Shown: one piece after another, positions 55,904 to 63,295 of the stretch
Layout of the letters: every line of letters begins with the position of its first letter
Position numbering within the stretch: the stretch's first letter is position 1
From: CAVVST01 sp963750995
GTDB lineage: Bacteria; Acidobacteriota; Vicinamibacteria; Vicinamibacterales; UBA2999
NCBI GenBank assembly: GCA_963750995.1
Contig: CAVVST010000006.1
Span: forward strand, 120,498-184,497
Direction: 5' to 3'
Length of the DNA: 64,000 nt
Program-made: the position numbers and the translations under genes
Notes under the pieces: generated by a model
What the model saw: only the letters and a program-made list of their open reading frames with translations
Databases searched by the model: none
Told to the model about the DNA's origin: nothing

Positions 55904-56623
55904 ATGTCCGCCGCACCTCCGCATCGCCGCTCCCCCGCGCCATCGGATCTCGAGGCTCACCTGGAATTCTTCGGGGAACTAGGCGTCAGCGGCGTCCGGA
56001 TGGACACCATCTGGCACACCAGGCAAGGCATGAGCGACGTGTCCTCTTTCAATGACCCCCGACCCCATTTATTGCCGCTTGCCGTTATTCGCGAGGACCT
56101 CGGCCCGTGCACCCGCTGCAAGCTGCACCTGCTGGGACGGAAGCAGATTGTCTTCGGCGTCGGCAATCCGAACGCCGACCTGATGTTCGTGGGCGAGGCG
56201 CCGGGCGCCGATGAGGACGTCCAGGGCGAGCCGTTTGTCGGGCGCGCGGGACAGCTGCTGACCAAGATCATCGAAGCGATGGGCATGAAACGCGAAGATG
56301 TCTACATCGCCAACGTCATCAAGTGCCGCCCGCCGGGCAACCGCAATCCCGAGCCGGACGAAGTGGAGCAATGCGAGCCGTTCCTGTTCCGCCAGATCGA
56401 CTCGATCAAGCCGAAAGTCATCGTCGCGCTCGGCAAGTTCGCGGCGCAGTCGCTGCTGCGTACCTCGGACCCGATTACACGCCTGCGCGGCCGTGAATAC
56501 AAATACCGCGACGCGATCCTGATGCCCACCTACCATCCGGCATACCTGCTCCGGACGCCGTCGGCCAAGCGCGATGTATGGGAGGATATGAAGCGAGTGA
56601 AAGCGCTGTTAAGTGAGAAGTAG
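55904..56623 (+). CDS. Uracil-DNA glycosylase, family 4 (4Fe-4S)
   Basis: Removes uracil from DNA. 239 residues. CTRCKLHLLGRKQIVFGVGN supplies two cluster cysteines, and IKCRPPGNRNPEPDEVEQCE the other two. The catalytic motif is MFVGEAPGADEDVQGEPFVG, and TYHPAYLLR is near the end. The first 60 residues contain a helical LEAHLEFFGELGVSG and then a linker, SDVSSFNDPRPHLLP. That linker is encoded by a diverged copy of the 22397-22480 palindrome arm. The ATG follows the coaBC stop directly. Confidence 0.93.
   Translation: MSAAPPHRRSPAPSDLEAHLEFFGELGVSGVRMDTIWHTRQGMSDVSSFNDPRPHLLPLAVIREDLGPCTRCKLHLLGRKQIVFGVGNPNADLMFVGEAPGADEDVQGEPFVGRAGQLLTKIIEAMGMKREDVYIANVIKCRPPGNRNPEPDEVEQCEPFLFRQIDSIKPKVIVALGKFAAQSLLRTSDPITRLRGREYKYRDAILMPTYHPAYLLRTPSAKRDVWEDMKRVKALLSEK
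56039..56070. repeat. Half copy of the 37-bp palindrome, in frame in the uracil-DNA glycosylase gene
   Basis: Aligns without gaps to 22448-22479 with 27 of 32 bases identical. The shared core is CCCGACCCCATT preceded by AATGAC. It encodes part of the linker between the N-terminal helix and the catalytic domain. Confidence 0.7.
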
Positions 56624-56648
56624 GAAGTCTGAAGTGTGAAGTAACTAA
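56611..56648. repeat. AAGT-word array spanning the udg stop and priA start
   Basis: Successive words AAGTGAGAAGTAGG, AAGTCTGAAGTGTG and AAGTAACTAAG cover the last four codons of the glycosylase gene, its stop, the spacer and the bases before the priA GTG. Confidence 0.45.
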
Positions 56649-58923
56649 GTGCCTCTCGTCTCGGTCGCCGTCCCCGTCCCCTATCTCGACGCCCTCACCT
56701 ACAACGTCCCTGGCCGTGGCCCGCTGCCGGTCATCGGCGCGCGCGTGCGCGTGCCGGTAGGGAAGCGCCTGCTCGTCGGCTGCGTTGTCGGGCAAGACGC
56801 CGCAATCGCCAACGGCACCGAAGCGCGCGACGTGGCGGCGATTCTGGACGAGGAGCCGTACCTGCCGCCGGCCATCGTCGATCTCTGCGGGTGGGTAGCG
56901 GATTACTACATGGCGGGATACGGCGACGCCATCGCGGCGGCGATGCCGCCCGGGTCGCGCCGCGACGATGCGTCGAAGACGCAGCGCGTCGTCGCCGCCA
57001 CCGCGCATGGCCTGGGGGCGGTCCGGCTGACGCCGGATACGACGGTCGCCACGAAACTGACACCGAAGCAGCGCGACGCGCTGGAGATGCTGGCCGCCAC
57101 GCCGGCCGGCCTGCCCGCGTCCACGCTGCGCGACCGCGGCGTCACCGGCGACGTGATTCGCCGTCTCGCGAGTCGCGGCCTCGTCGCCGTGCGTGCCGAA
57201 CAGGACGAACGTGACCCGTTCGACCGCGCGGGCATGCAGGTGACCCGTGACGATAGCCGGCAGCTGACAACCGAACAGGAGACGGCGCTGGAGTCGCTGA
57301 CGACGCTGGCGCGCGCGCGCGAGTTCAAGGTGGCGCTGCTGCACGGCGTCACTGGCAGCGGCAAGACCGAAATCTATCTGCGCCTGGCGGAGCGGGTGAA
57401 CGCCACCGGCAGGCAGGTGCTGCTGATGGTGCCCGAGATCGCGCTGACGCCGTCGGTCTCGGCGTTGTTCCGGTCCGCCTTCGGCTCTCGCGTGGCGATT
57501 CAGCACAGCGCGCTCTCAAACGGCGAACGCCACGATCAATGGCAGCGGATCCGCCGCGGCGAGATCGACGTGGTGATCGGCACGCGATCCGCGGTGTTCG
57601 CGCCGCTGCCGTCGCCGGGTCTGATCATCGTGGACGAGGAGCACGACAGCTCCTACAAGCAGGAAGAATCCCCCCGCTATCACGGCCGCGACGTCGCCAT
57701 CGTCCGCGCGCAGGCGGCGGGGGCACTGGTCGTGCTTGGGTCGGCAACGCCGTCGATGGAGAGCTACCAGAACGCGGGGTCGGGGAAATACGCGCTCGTC
57801 ACGCTCGAGCGTCGGGTGCTCGATCGGCCGCTGGCGGCGGTGCGCGTCGTCAACATGCGCGAGGAATACGCCGACGAGGGGCCCGATGTCGTCATCAGCC
57901 GCCCGCTGGCGAGCGCCATGGAAGATCGTCTTGCCCGGAGCGAGCAGGTGCTCGTGCTGCTCAACCGGCGCGGCTACGCCACCGCCGTGTTCTGCCGGCA
58001 GTGCGGCGATACGTTCGAGTGCCCGAACTGCTCGGTCTCTCTGACCTTGCATCGCGCGCGAAAGGGGTGGCGCCCTTCCGCTGGCTCAGGGCGCCCCGAG
58101 CGCGTCGAGGGGCGAGCGCGCTGCCACTACTGCAACTACTCGATCGACGTACCGGCGGCGTGTCGTAAGTGCGCGGCGCCGTACCTGGAACACGCGGGCT
58201 TCGGGACGGAGAGAATCGAGCAGCAGGTGCGCGAGCGCTTTCCGCAGGCGCGTGTCGGACGGGTGGACCGCGATTCGGTGAGGCGAAAGGGAGCCCTCAC
58301 CTCGTTGCTGTCGAGTTTCGCCGCGGGTGAGATCGACGTGCTCGTCGGCACGCAGATGATTGCGAAGGGGCACGACTTCCCGCGCGTTACGCTGGTCGGC
58401 GTCATTTCAGCCGACGTCGGGCTTGGTCTTGCCGACTTCAGGTCCGCCGAACGGACGTTCCAGCTCCTCACGCAGGTCGCAGGGCGCGCCGGCCGCGGCG
58501 AACAGACCGGTGAGGCGATCGTCCAGACGCTGTACCCGGGCCATTACAGCATTCAGCTCGCGTGCCTGCAGGACTATCGCGGATTTTTCGAGAAGGAGCT
58601 CGTGTTCCGGCGGGGGATGCGTTATCCGCCGATGGTCGCGCTCGTAAACGCGGTCATCCGCGGGCGGACGTTCGACGAGGCGATGCGAACTGGCAACCGA
58701 CATCGTCAGGCGCCTGGAGCCGCTGGCCGGGCGCGCCTCGTTTCTGATCCTGGGTCCCGCGCCGGCCCCGCTCGGCCGCCTGCGCGGCGAGCACCGCGTG
58801 CAGTTCTTCCTGAAAGGCAGGCGCCGCGCCGACATGCGCCACGCGCTGAAGGAGGTTCTCTCGGCGATGCCCGAGACCCGCCGGCGAGTGACCGTCGACG
58901 TGGATCCTCTGAATGTGTTGTGA
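56649..58923 (+). CDS. priA: Primosomal protein N' (PriA helicase, one frameshift)
   Basis: 3'-5' helicase that restarts stalled replication forks. About 757 residues. N-terminal DNA-binding part VPVPYLDALTYNVPGRGPLP. Helicase motifs: I LHGVTGSGKTEIYLRLAE, II IIVDEEHDSSYKQEE, III VLGSATPSMES, V GTQMIAKGHDFPRVTLVG and VI QLLTQVAGRAGRGEQTGE. The zinc region has CRQCGDTFECPNCS, CHYCNYS and CRKC, but between TLHRA and RCHYC it carries about 16 extra residues (GWRPSAGSGRPERVEG) encoded by palindromic repeat DNA. A frame change near 58689 restores SFLILGPAPAPLGRLRGEHR. GTG start. Confidence 0.95.
58069..58114. repeat. Palindromic repeat inserted in frame in priA
   Basis: GGCGCCCT (58069-58076) pairs exactly with AGGGCGCC (58088-58095). 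CGCCCC (58092-58097) pairs with GGGGCG (58109-58114) around GAGCGCGTCGA, giving two overlapping hairpins. The segment encodes the Gly/Arg/Glu-rich insertion in the zinc-binding region. Confidence 0.75.
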
Positions 58924-58936
58924 GCGGCGGACCCGG

Positions 58937-59935
58937 CTACGGCCGGGACACGAGATCGAACGGCTCGATCGGCGCGGGCGTGAAGCAGACGACGAACATC
59001 ACCGCGGCGGCGAGGGCCAGCCACAACCGCGGCCGATCGAGCGGGATGTCTTCGTCGATCGTCCTCGGATGGCGAGGACCAAATGTCACGAGCATGACGA
59101 CGGTAAGGACCGTCCAGACGAGCCAGGAACTCGAGATGAAGGTGAGCCCGATGAGTGCGGCGACCGTCGCGAGGGTGACGAACGTGCTCCCTCGTCCGAG
59201 GACGGCGTACGAAATATGGCCGCCATCGAGCTGGCCGATCGGAAACAGGTTGAGCGCGGTGGCGAGCAGGCCGAACCAGGCGGCGAACGCCATCGGATGC
59301 ATGTTGATGGAGTAGCCCTCCTGCAGCGAGCCGTAGAAGAGATAGGCGATCGCCTTGAAGAGCAGCGGTTCGCCCAGCTCCACGAAGCCCCGCGTGTCGG
59401 GCGGCAGCGGCGCGACGCGCGACAGGCTCATGCCGACGAGCAGCACCGGGATGGCGACCAGAAAGCCGGCGATCGGCCCGGCGATCCCGATATCGAACAG
59501 CTCGCGCTTCCCGGGAATCGTCTGCCGGATCCTGATGAACGCGCCAAGCGTTCCGGTGAGCGGCAGCGGCGCCGGAAGGAAGTAGGGCAGCGACGCATCG
59601 ACCCGGTAGTAGCGGCACGCGTAGTAGTGCCCGAACTCGTGCGCCCCGAGGATCGCCAGGATCGACGCGCTATACCAGAAGCCGTTGAAGATCAGATCCC
59701 ACGTGCCCAGGTCGGCGCCGCGCGCGCCGAAGTCGACGTAGAAGCTCCTGAAGTGCTCCGCGCCGACCAGCGTCGTCGTCGCAACTGTCAGGAGAAACAG
59801 GAGGATGTGGCGCCACGGCAGGCGCGGCCGCCGCGCGTCTGCCACGGCCGACACGTATGCGAACGAGGTGTCTGGAGAATTGGGAAAGTCGGACGAAGGC
59901 CCCACGCTGGGAACTCTAGACCGGAAAAAGCCCAT
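58937..59935 (-). CDS. M50 site-2 protease family membrane metalloprotease
   Basis: 332 residues, six to eight membrane segments. Zinc motif HEFGH (H99, E100, H103) in a hydrophobic helix, and the second motif ALNLFPIGQLDGGHISY with the metal-binding aspartate. YFLPAPLPLTGTLGAFIR is typical of the cyanobacterial/plant EGY-like branch, which lacks PDZ domains. It cleaves transmembrane substrates such as anti-sigma factors. Convergent to priA; its last codons fall in a small palindrome near 58926-58945. Confidence 0.9.
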   Translation of the reverse strand: MGFFRSRVPSVGPSSDFPNSPDTSFAYVSAVADARRPRLPWRHILLFLLTVATTTLVGAEHFRSFYVDFGARGADLGTWDLIFNGFWYSASILAILGAHEFGHYYACRYYRVDASLPYFLPAPLPLTGTLGAFIRIRQTIPGKRELFDIGIAGPIAGFLVAIPVLLVGMSLSRVAPLPPDTRGFVELGEPLLFKAIAYLFYGSLQEGYSINMHPMAFAAWFGLLATALNLFPIGQLDGGHISYAVLGRGSTFVTLATVAALIGLTFISSSWLVWTVLTVVMLVTFGPRHPRTIDEDIPLDRPRLWLALAAAVMFVVCFTPAPIEPFDLVSRP

Positions 59936-59946
59936 CGGGCGGGCGG

Positions 59947-60216
59947 TTAGCCGATATTCTGGAGGTCTTTACCGGGCTTGAACCGGATCGTCCGGCCGGG
60001 TGGGATGCGTACTTCCTTCCCGGTCCGTGGGTTACGGCCGATCCCGCGCTTCCGCGGCTTCACCTGAAACACGCCGAATCCGCGAAGCTCGATTCGGTCG
60101 CCCCGCTGCATGGAGAGGCGCATGGCGTCGAACACGGCATCAACGGCCACCTCAGCTTTGACCTTGGTGATGTCGGCAGTCTTCGAGACCTCGTTGACGA
60201 TGTCGACCTTGATCAT
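59947..60216 (-). CDS. hup: HU-family DNA-binding protein
   Basis: 89 residues, nucleoid protein. DIVNEVSKTADITKVKAEVA dimer helices, then the beta-arm signature RGFGVFQVKPRKRGIGRNPR and IPPGRTIRFKPGKDL. The intercalating proline is present (NPRTGKEV region). A strong promoter lies upstream at 60250-60278. HU and IHF subunits are hard to separate by sequence; HU is more likely for a single gene. Confidence 0.95.
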   Translation of the reverse strand: MIKVDIVNEVSKTADITKVKAEVAVDAVFDAMRLSMQRGDRIELRGFGVFQVKPRKRGIGRNPRTGKEVRIPPGRTIRFKPGKDLQNIG

Positions 60217-60249
60217 GCGCGGGAATCCTCTGGGGAAAAACTTGTAACT

Positions 60250-60278
60250 ACTATAGGAAGAATCACTTACGCTGTCAA
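60250..60278 (-). promoter_or_regulatory. Strong sigma-70 promoter for the HU gene
   Basis: On the minus strand, TTGACA at 60273-60278 and TATAGT at 60250-60255 with a 17-base spacer, close to consensus. Transcription would start about 25 bases before the ATG at 60216. Confidence 0.85.
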
Positions 60279-60294
60279 CACGTCCTTAAGATTC

Positions 60295-61671
60295 ATGCCC
60301 AAGCGCACCCCGCGGGTGGTCCTCGTCGGCCGTCCGAATGTCGGAAAATCCACGCTTTTCAACCGGCTCAGCGGCACGCGTCGGGCGATTGTCACGGCCA
60401 TTCCCGGGACGACGCGTGACGTCATCGCCCTGCCGGTCGAGTGGCAGGGGGCTCATTTCGAGCTCGTGGACACCGGCGGCATGTTCGGAGCCAGTGAGGA
60501 TCCGCTTCATGCCCTGGTCCTCGAACGCGGCCGGCGGGCCATTGAGTCGGCCGACTTGCTCGTGCTCATCACCGATGGCCGGGAGGGACTGGTTCCCGGC
60601 GACCGCGACATCGCGAAGGTGGTGCGGGCGTCGGATACGCCGGCGATGCTCGCGATCAACAAGGCTGACGACAAGCGTTCGAAGGCGGGCCGGCTGGAGT
60701 TCTACCAGCTCGGATTCGACCAGGTGTTCGAGGTTTCCGCCGAGCACGGGGAGGGCACCGGCGATCTGCTCGATGCGGTGGTGGAGGCTCTCGGCCAGGC
60801 ACAAGGCACAAAGCTCAAGGCACAAGTCACAACGGAACCCGGTTCCGGCGATGAAGTCGGCATTGCCATCATCGGACGGCCGAACGCCGGCAAGTCGTCG
60901 CTCGTCAATCGTTTGCTGCGAGAGGAGCGGATGATCGTCAGCGAGATGCCGGGGACGACGCGCGATGCGGTGGACACGCTGATGACGTGGCATCGTCGCC
61001 AGTTCCGGATTGTCGATACGGCCGGCATCCGGCGCGCCGGTCGGGTGGCGCGCGGCGGGCAGGTCGAGACGCTCAGCGTCATGCTTGCCCGTCGAGCGAT
61101 CGAGGCCGCCGATATCGTGGTGCTCGTGGTGGATGCGAGCGTCGGTGCGACCGACCAGGATGCGACGATCGCGGGCGAGGCCGACAAGGCCGGACGTGGC
61201 ATCGTCATTGCGGCGAACAAGTGGGACCTGATGAAGGAGCGGGGACCGGATTTCTCGAAGGAGTTCGACGAGAAGCTGCGGCGGCAGTTGAAGTTCCTCG
61301 ACTATGCCCCGGTGCTCCACATCTCGGCCGCCACCGGCGAGCGGACGCCGCGCCTGCTCGAGACGATCGACAAGGTGATTGCGGCGCGAACGAAGCGTGT
61401 CAGGACGGGGGAGTTGAACGCGTTCGTGAAGCGCATCACCGACGCGCATCCACCGGCGAGCCCGGGCCGCAGCCACGTCCGGGTGCTGTATGCCGCCCAA
61501 ACCGCCGTGGCGCCGCCGACCTTCGTCTTTTTCACCAACGTGGCGACGAAGTTTCACTTCTCCTACGAGCGGTTCCTGGTCAACCAGATCCGCGAGGAAT
61601 TCGGCTTTCTGGGTTCGCCTATCCGGCTGCACGTCCGCCGTCGCCGGCGGGAAGCGGGCGCGCGAGGCTGA
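60295..61671 (+). CDS. der: Ribosome biogenesis GTPase Der (EngA)
   Basis: Tandem-GTPase factor for 50S subunit maturation. 458 residues, intact. First G domain: VGRPNVGKSTLFNRLSG, VDTGGMFG, INKADD. Second: IGRPNAGKSSLVNRLL, VDTAGIRR, ANKWDLM. C-terminal KH-like domain ending KFHFSYERFLVNQIREEFG. The inter-domain linker at about residues 167-180 (AQAQGTKLKAQVTTE) is encoded by a short-word array, 60795-60833. Divergent from the HU gene across 78 bases. Confidence 0.97.
   Translation: MPKRTPRVVLVGRPNVGKSTLFNRLSGTRRAIVTAIPGTTRDVIALPVEWQGAHFELVDTGGMFGASEDPLHALVLERGRRAIESADLLVLITDGREGLVPGDRDIAKVVRASDTPAMLAINKADDKRSKAGRLEFYQLGFDQVFEVSAEHGEGTGDLLDAVVEALGQAQGTKLKAQVTTEPGSGDEVGIAIIGRPNAGKSSLVNRLLREERMIVSEMPGTTRDAVDTLMTWHRRQFRIVDTAGIRRAGRVARGGQVETLSVMLARRAIEAADIVVLVVDASVGATDQDATIAGEADKAGRGIVIAANKWDLMKERGPDFSKEFDEKLRRQLKFLDYAPVLHISAATGERTPRLLETIDKVIAARTKRVRTGELNAFVKRITDAHPPASPGRSHVRVLYAAQTAVAPPTFVFFTNVATKFHFSYERFLVNQIREEFGFLGSPIRLHVRRRRREAGARG
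60795..60833. repeat. Coding short-word array in the Der inter-domain linker
   Basis: CCAGGCACAAGGCACAAAGC followed by TCAAGGCACAAGTCACAA: drifting copies of GGCACAA. The reverse complement resembles the spacer words at 22965-22985 (CTTGTGACTTGAGCCTTG). In frame and without a stop in der. Confidence 0.65.
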
Positions 61672-61677
61672 TATACT
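61669..61677 (+). promoter_or_regulatory. Extended -10 box before the MerR-type regulator
   Basis: TGATATACT overlaps the der stop codon, and its last base is seven bases before the GTG at 61685, the same leaderless geometry as at 13149-13165. Confidence 0.45.
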
Positions 61678-61684
61678 GGGCGCC

Positions 61685-62200
61685 GTGACCCCAAAGCTGT
61701 ACAAGGCAGGGGAGGTCTGCGACGCCGCCGGACTCCAGCCGTACGTGCTGCGGTCGTGGGAAAAGGAGTTCCCCGGGATCGGGGTGCAGAAATCGCCCGA
61801 GACGCCGCGGCTCTACCGGCAGTCGGATCTCGACCAGGTGCTGCGCATCAAGCAGCTCGTATTCGTTGAAGGGCTGACGCTGGCGGGCGCGCGACGGCGG
61901 ATCGAGGAGGCGTCACCGCAGGCGGCGAGCCAGAAGCGCGACGCCGAGATTGCCGAGGTGCTCGACACGCTCGGCGCCGACGCACGCAAGCGGATCGCAA
62001 ACGTTCGCAGCGGACTGCAGTCGATCCTCGAGGTGTTGTCGAAGGATCCAGGAGCTGGCCAATTCGCGCCCATACGACGCGCGTCGTCGAACGGTGGTAG
62101 AAGCGGGCCCTCAAGTTCGCCAGCCCGCACGGCGGCTTCGAAACGCCGCGCACCGGCCGCGAAGGCCAGCAAGACCAAACGCCGGCGTGCCGGCGCCTGA
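61685..62200 (+). CDS. MerR-family transcriptional regulator
   Basis: 171 residues. N-terminal winged helix-turn-helix YKAGEVCDAAGLQPYVLRSW, then RLYRQSDLDQVLRIKQLVFV with the wing and hinge, a short coiled-coil, and an Ala/Lys-rich basic tail. There are no metal-binding cysteines, so it is not a metal sensor; it resembles the CarA/BldC-like or acidobacterial HTH group. The C-terminal 50 residues differ in composition and a frame change near 62045 is possible. GTG start, immediately downstream of der. Confidence 0.85.
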   Translation: MTPKLYKAGEVCDAAGLQPYVLRSWEKEFPGIGVQKSPETPRLYRQSDLDQVLRIKQLVFVEGLTLAGARRRIEEASPQAASQKRDAEIAEVLDTLGADARKRIANVRSGLQSILEVLSKDPGAGQFAPIRRASSNGGRSGPSSSPARTAASKRRAPAAKASKTKRRRAGA

Positions 62201-62202
62201 CA

Positions 62203-62279
62203 CGGGATGTAGCGCAGCCTGGTAGCGCACCTGACTGGGGGTCAGGGGGCCGCGGGTTCGAATCCCGCCATCCCGACCA
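62203..62279 (+). tRNA. tRNA-Pro (anticodon GGG)
   Basis: 77-nt cloverleaf. Acceptor CGGGATG pairs with CATCCCG, followed by discriminator A and an encoded CCA. D-loop AGCGCAGCCTGGTAGCGC, anticodon stem CCTGA/TCAGG around loop CTGGGGG with anticodon GGG, and T-arm GCGGGTTCGAATCCCGC. It reads CCC and CCU proline codons. It starts two bases after the regulator's stop codon, so it is probably processed from a shared transcript. Confidence 0.96.
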
Positions 62280-62411
62280 ATCTTTACGGGTCCTGATTCG
62301 CGAATGCGGTCAGGGCCGCGCCTGCGCGCAACCATCTCCATCGAACGCAGAACGACCTGAGCGCCCGTCGGCCCACCACGCCGTATTGATGCGTTTTTGG
62401 AGACCGCCGCG

Positions 62412-63126
62412 CTAATCGCGTTTGAACAGGATGGGCCCGCCACCTCCTGGCGGATTAGGCGGTGGTAACGCCGCTTCTCTCAGGGCGTGAATCTCGTGGT
62501 ACGTAGAGCGTCGCATACGACGGCGGGCGTCCAGTGCCTCTGACATGCGGGGTAAAACTGCCCGCGAACTGAACTGGCGACGGATAGTCCTTGGGCACCG
62601 TTCCCTCGACCGTGTACAGCATCATCTCGTGCATCGTCACCAGTGCGTACGTGTTCGACTGATCGCGGTTGTTGACCAACGATACCAATACGGTCGAAAC
62701 CCTGGCGACCTGGTTCCACGCGACGTCCGTCACCCGCACGTCACGCGTGAGCAGCTTCGACACGGCGTACATCATGGCGCCGCGGGTGTCGTGCTTCCAG
62801 AAGCCTTCACCGGATAGATTCGAACCCACGCAGATTTCGTCGTCGTCCTTACACGTCTTAATCCGCGCCTTGCCCAATTCGGGGAGCTTGGTGTAGTCAG
62901 CAACGGTGACGGAATAGCGTCTGGGTCCGTTTTCCAGCGAATAGACGCGCGCCGGCAGCTTGAACCCCGACTGGGATTCCCACATCGTCTCGGTCACGGT
63001 CGGCTGGCCAGGGAATTGGGCCTCGAAGCTGTCGCGATCGCTCACGTACCAGATCCACTCCTGTGCAAACGCCGGGCGGAGGACGACGAGAAGAGCGAGG
63101 ACGCAGGTAATCGTGATCTTGCGCAT
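62412..63126 (-). CDS. Secreted protein of unknown function with Pro/Gly-rich C-terminus (one frameshift)
   Basis: About 237 residues. Signal peptide MRKITITCVLALLVVLRPAFAQ from ATG at 63126 (upstream in-frame residues look noncoding). Then EWIWYVSDRDSFEAQFPGQP, YSLENGPRRYSVTVADYTKL, RIKTCKDDDEICVGSNL and YATLYVPRDSR. A frame change near 62487 gives a convincing end, LREAALPPPNPPGGGGPILF then KRD, at 62412, instead of a stop at 62455. A beta-sandwich of the type found in exported DUF domains is likely. Function unknown. Confidence 0.65.
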
Positions 63127-63295
63127 TGCTTGAGCCTCCGTTGACATGCCGCACTCGAAATGCTCTGCGTCGTGAGGCCCCCCACCCACTGACCTCTGCG
63201 GCGACGTTTTGGTCTTTCGAAGAAACAAATTACGCACTATTGATTGTCTGACGGTCAAGTGAAACCGTCCGCGTTGACCGCCGCCGTCTCTGGCG

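Noticed and set aside
60286..61704. 472-residue minus-strand open frame across der
   Set aside because: Antisense to Der, which has all GTPase motifs. The antisense product has no family features and would run over the der start.
62203..62279. tRNA-Pro as an integration site
   Set aside because: No integrase, no repeated 3' tRNA fragment and no island-like gene content next to it.
62111..62443. Minus-strand open frame of 110 residues
   Set aside because: It passes through the antisense of the tRNA-Pro gene and the true end of the secreted protein.
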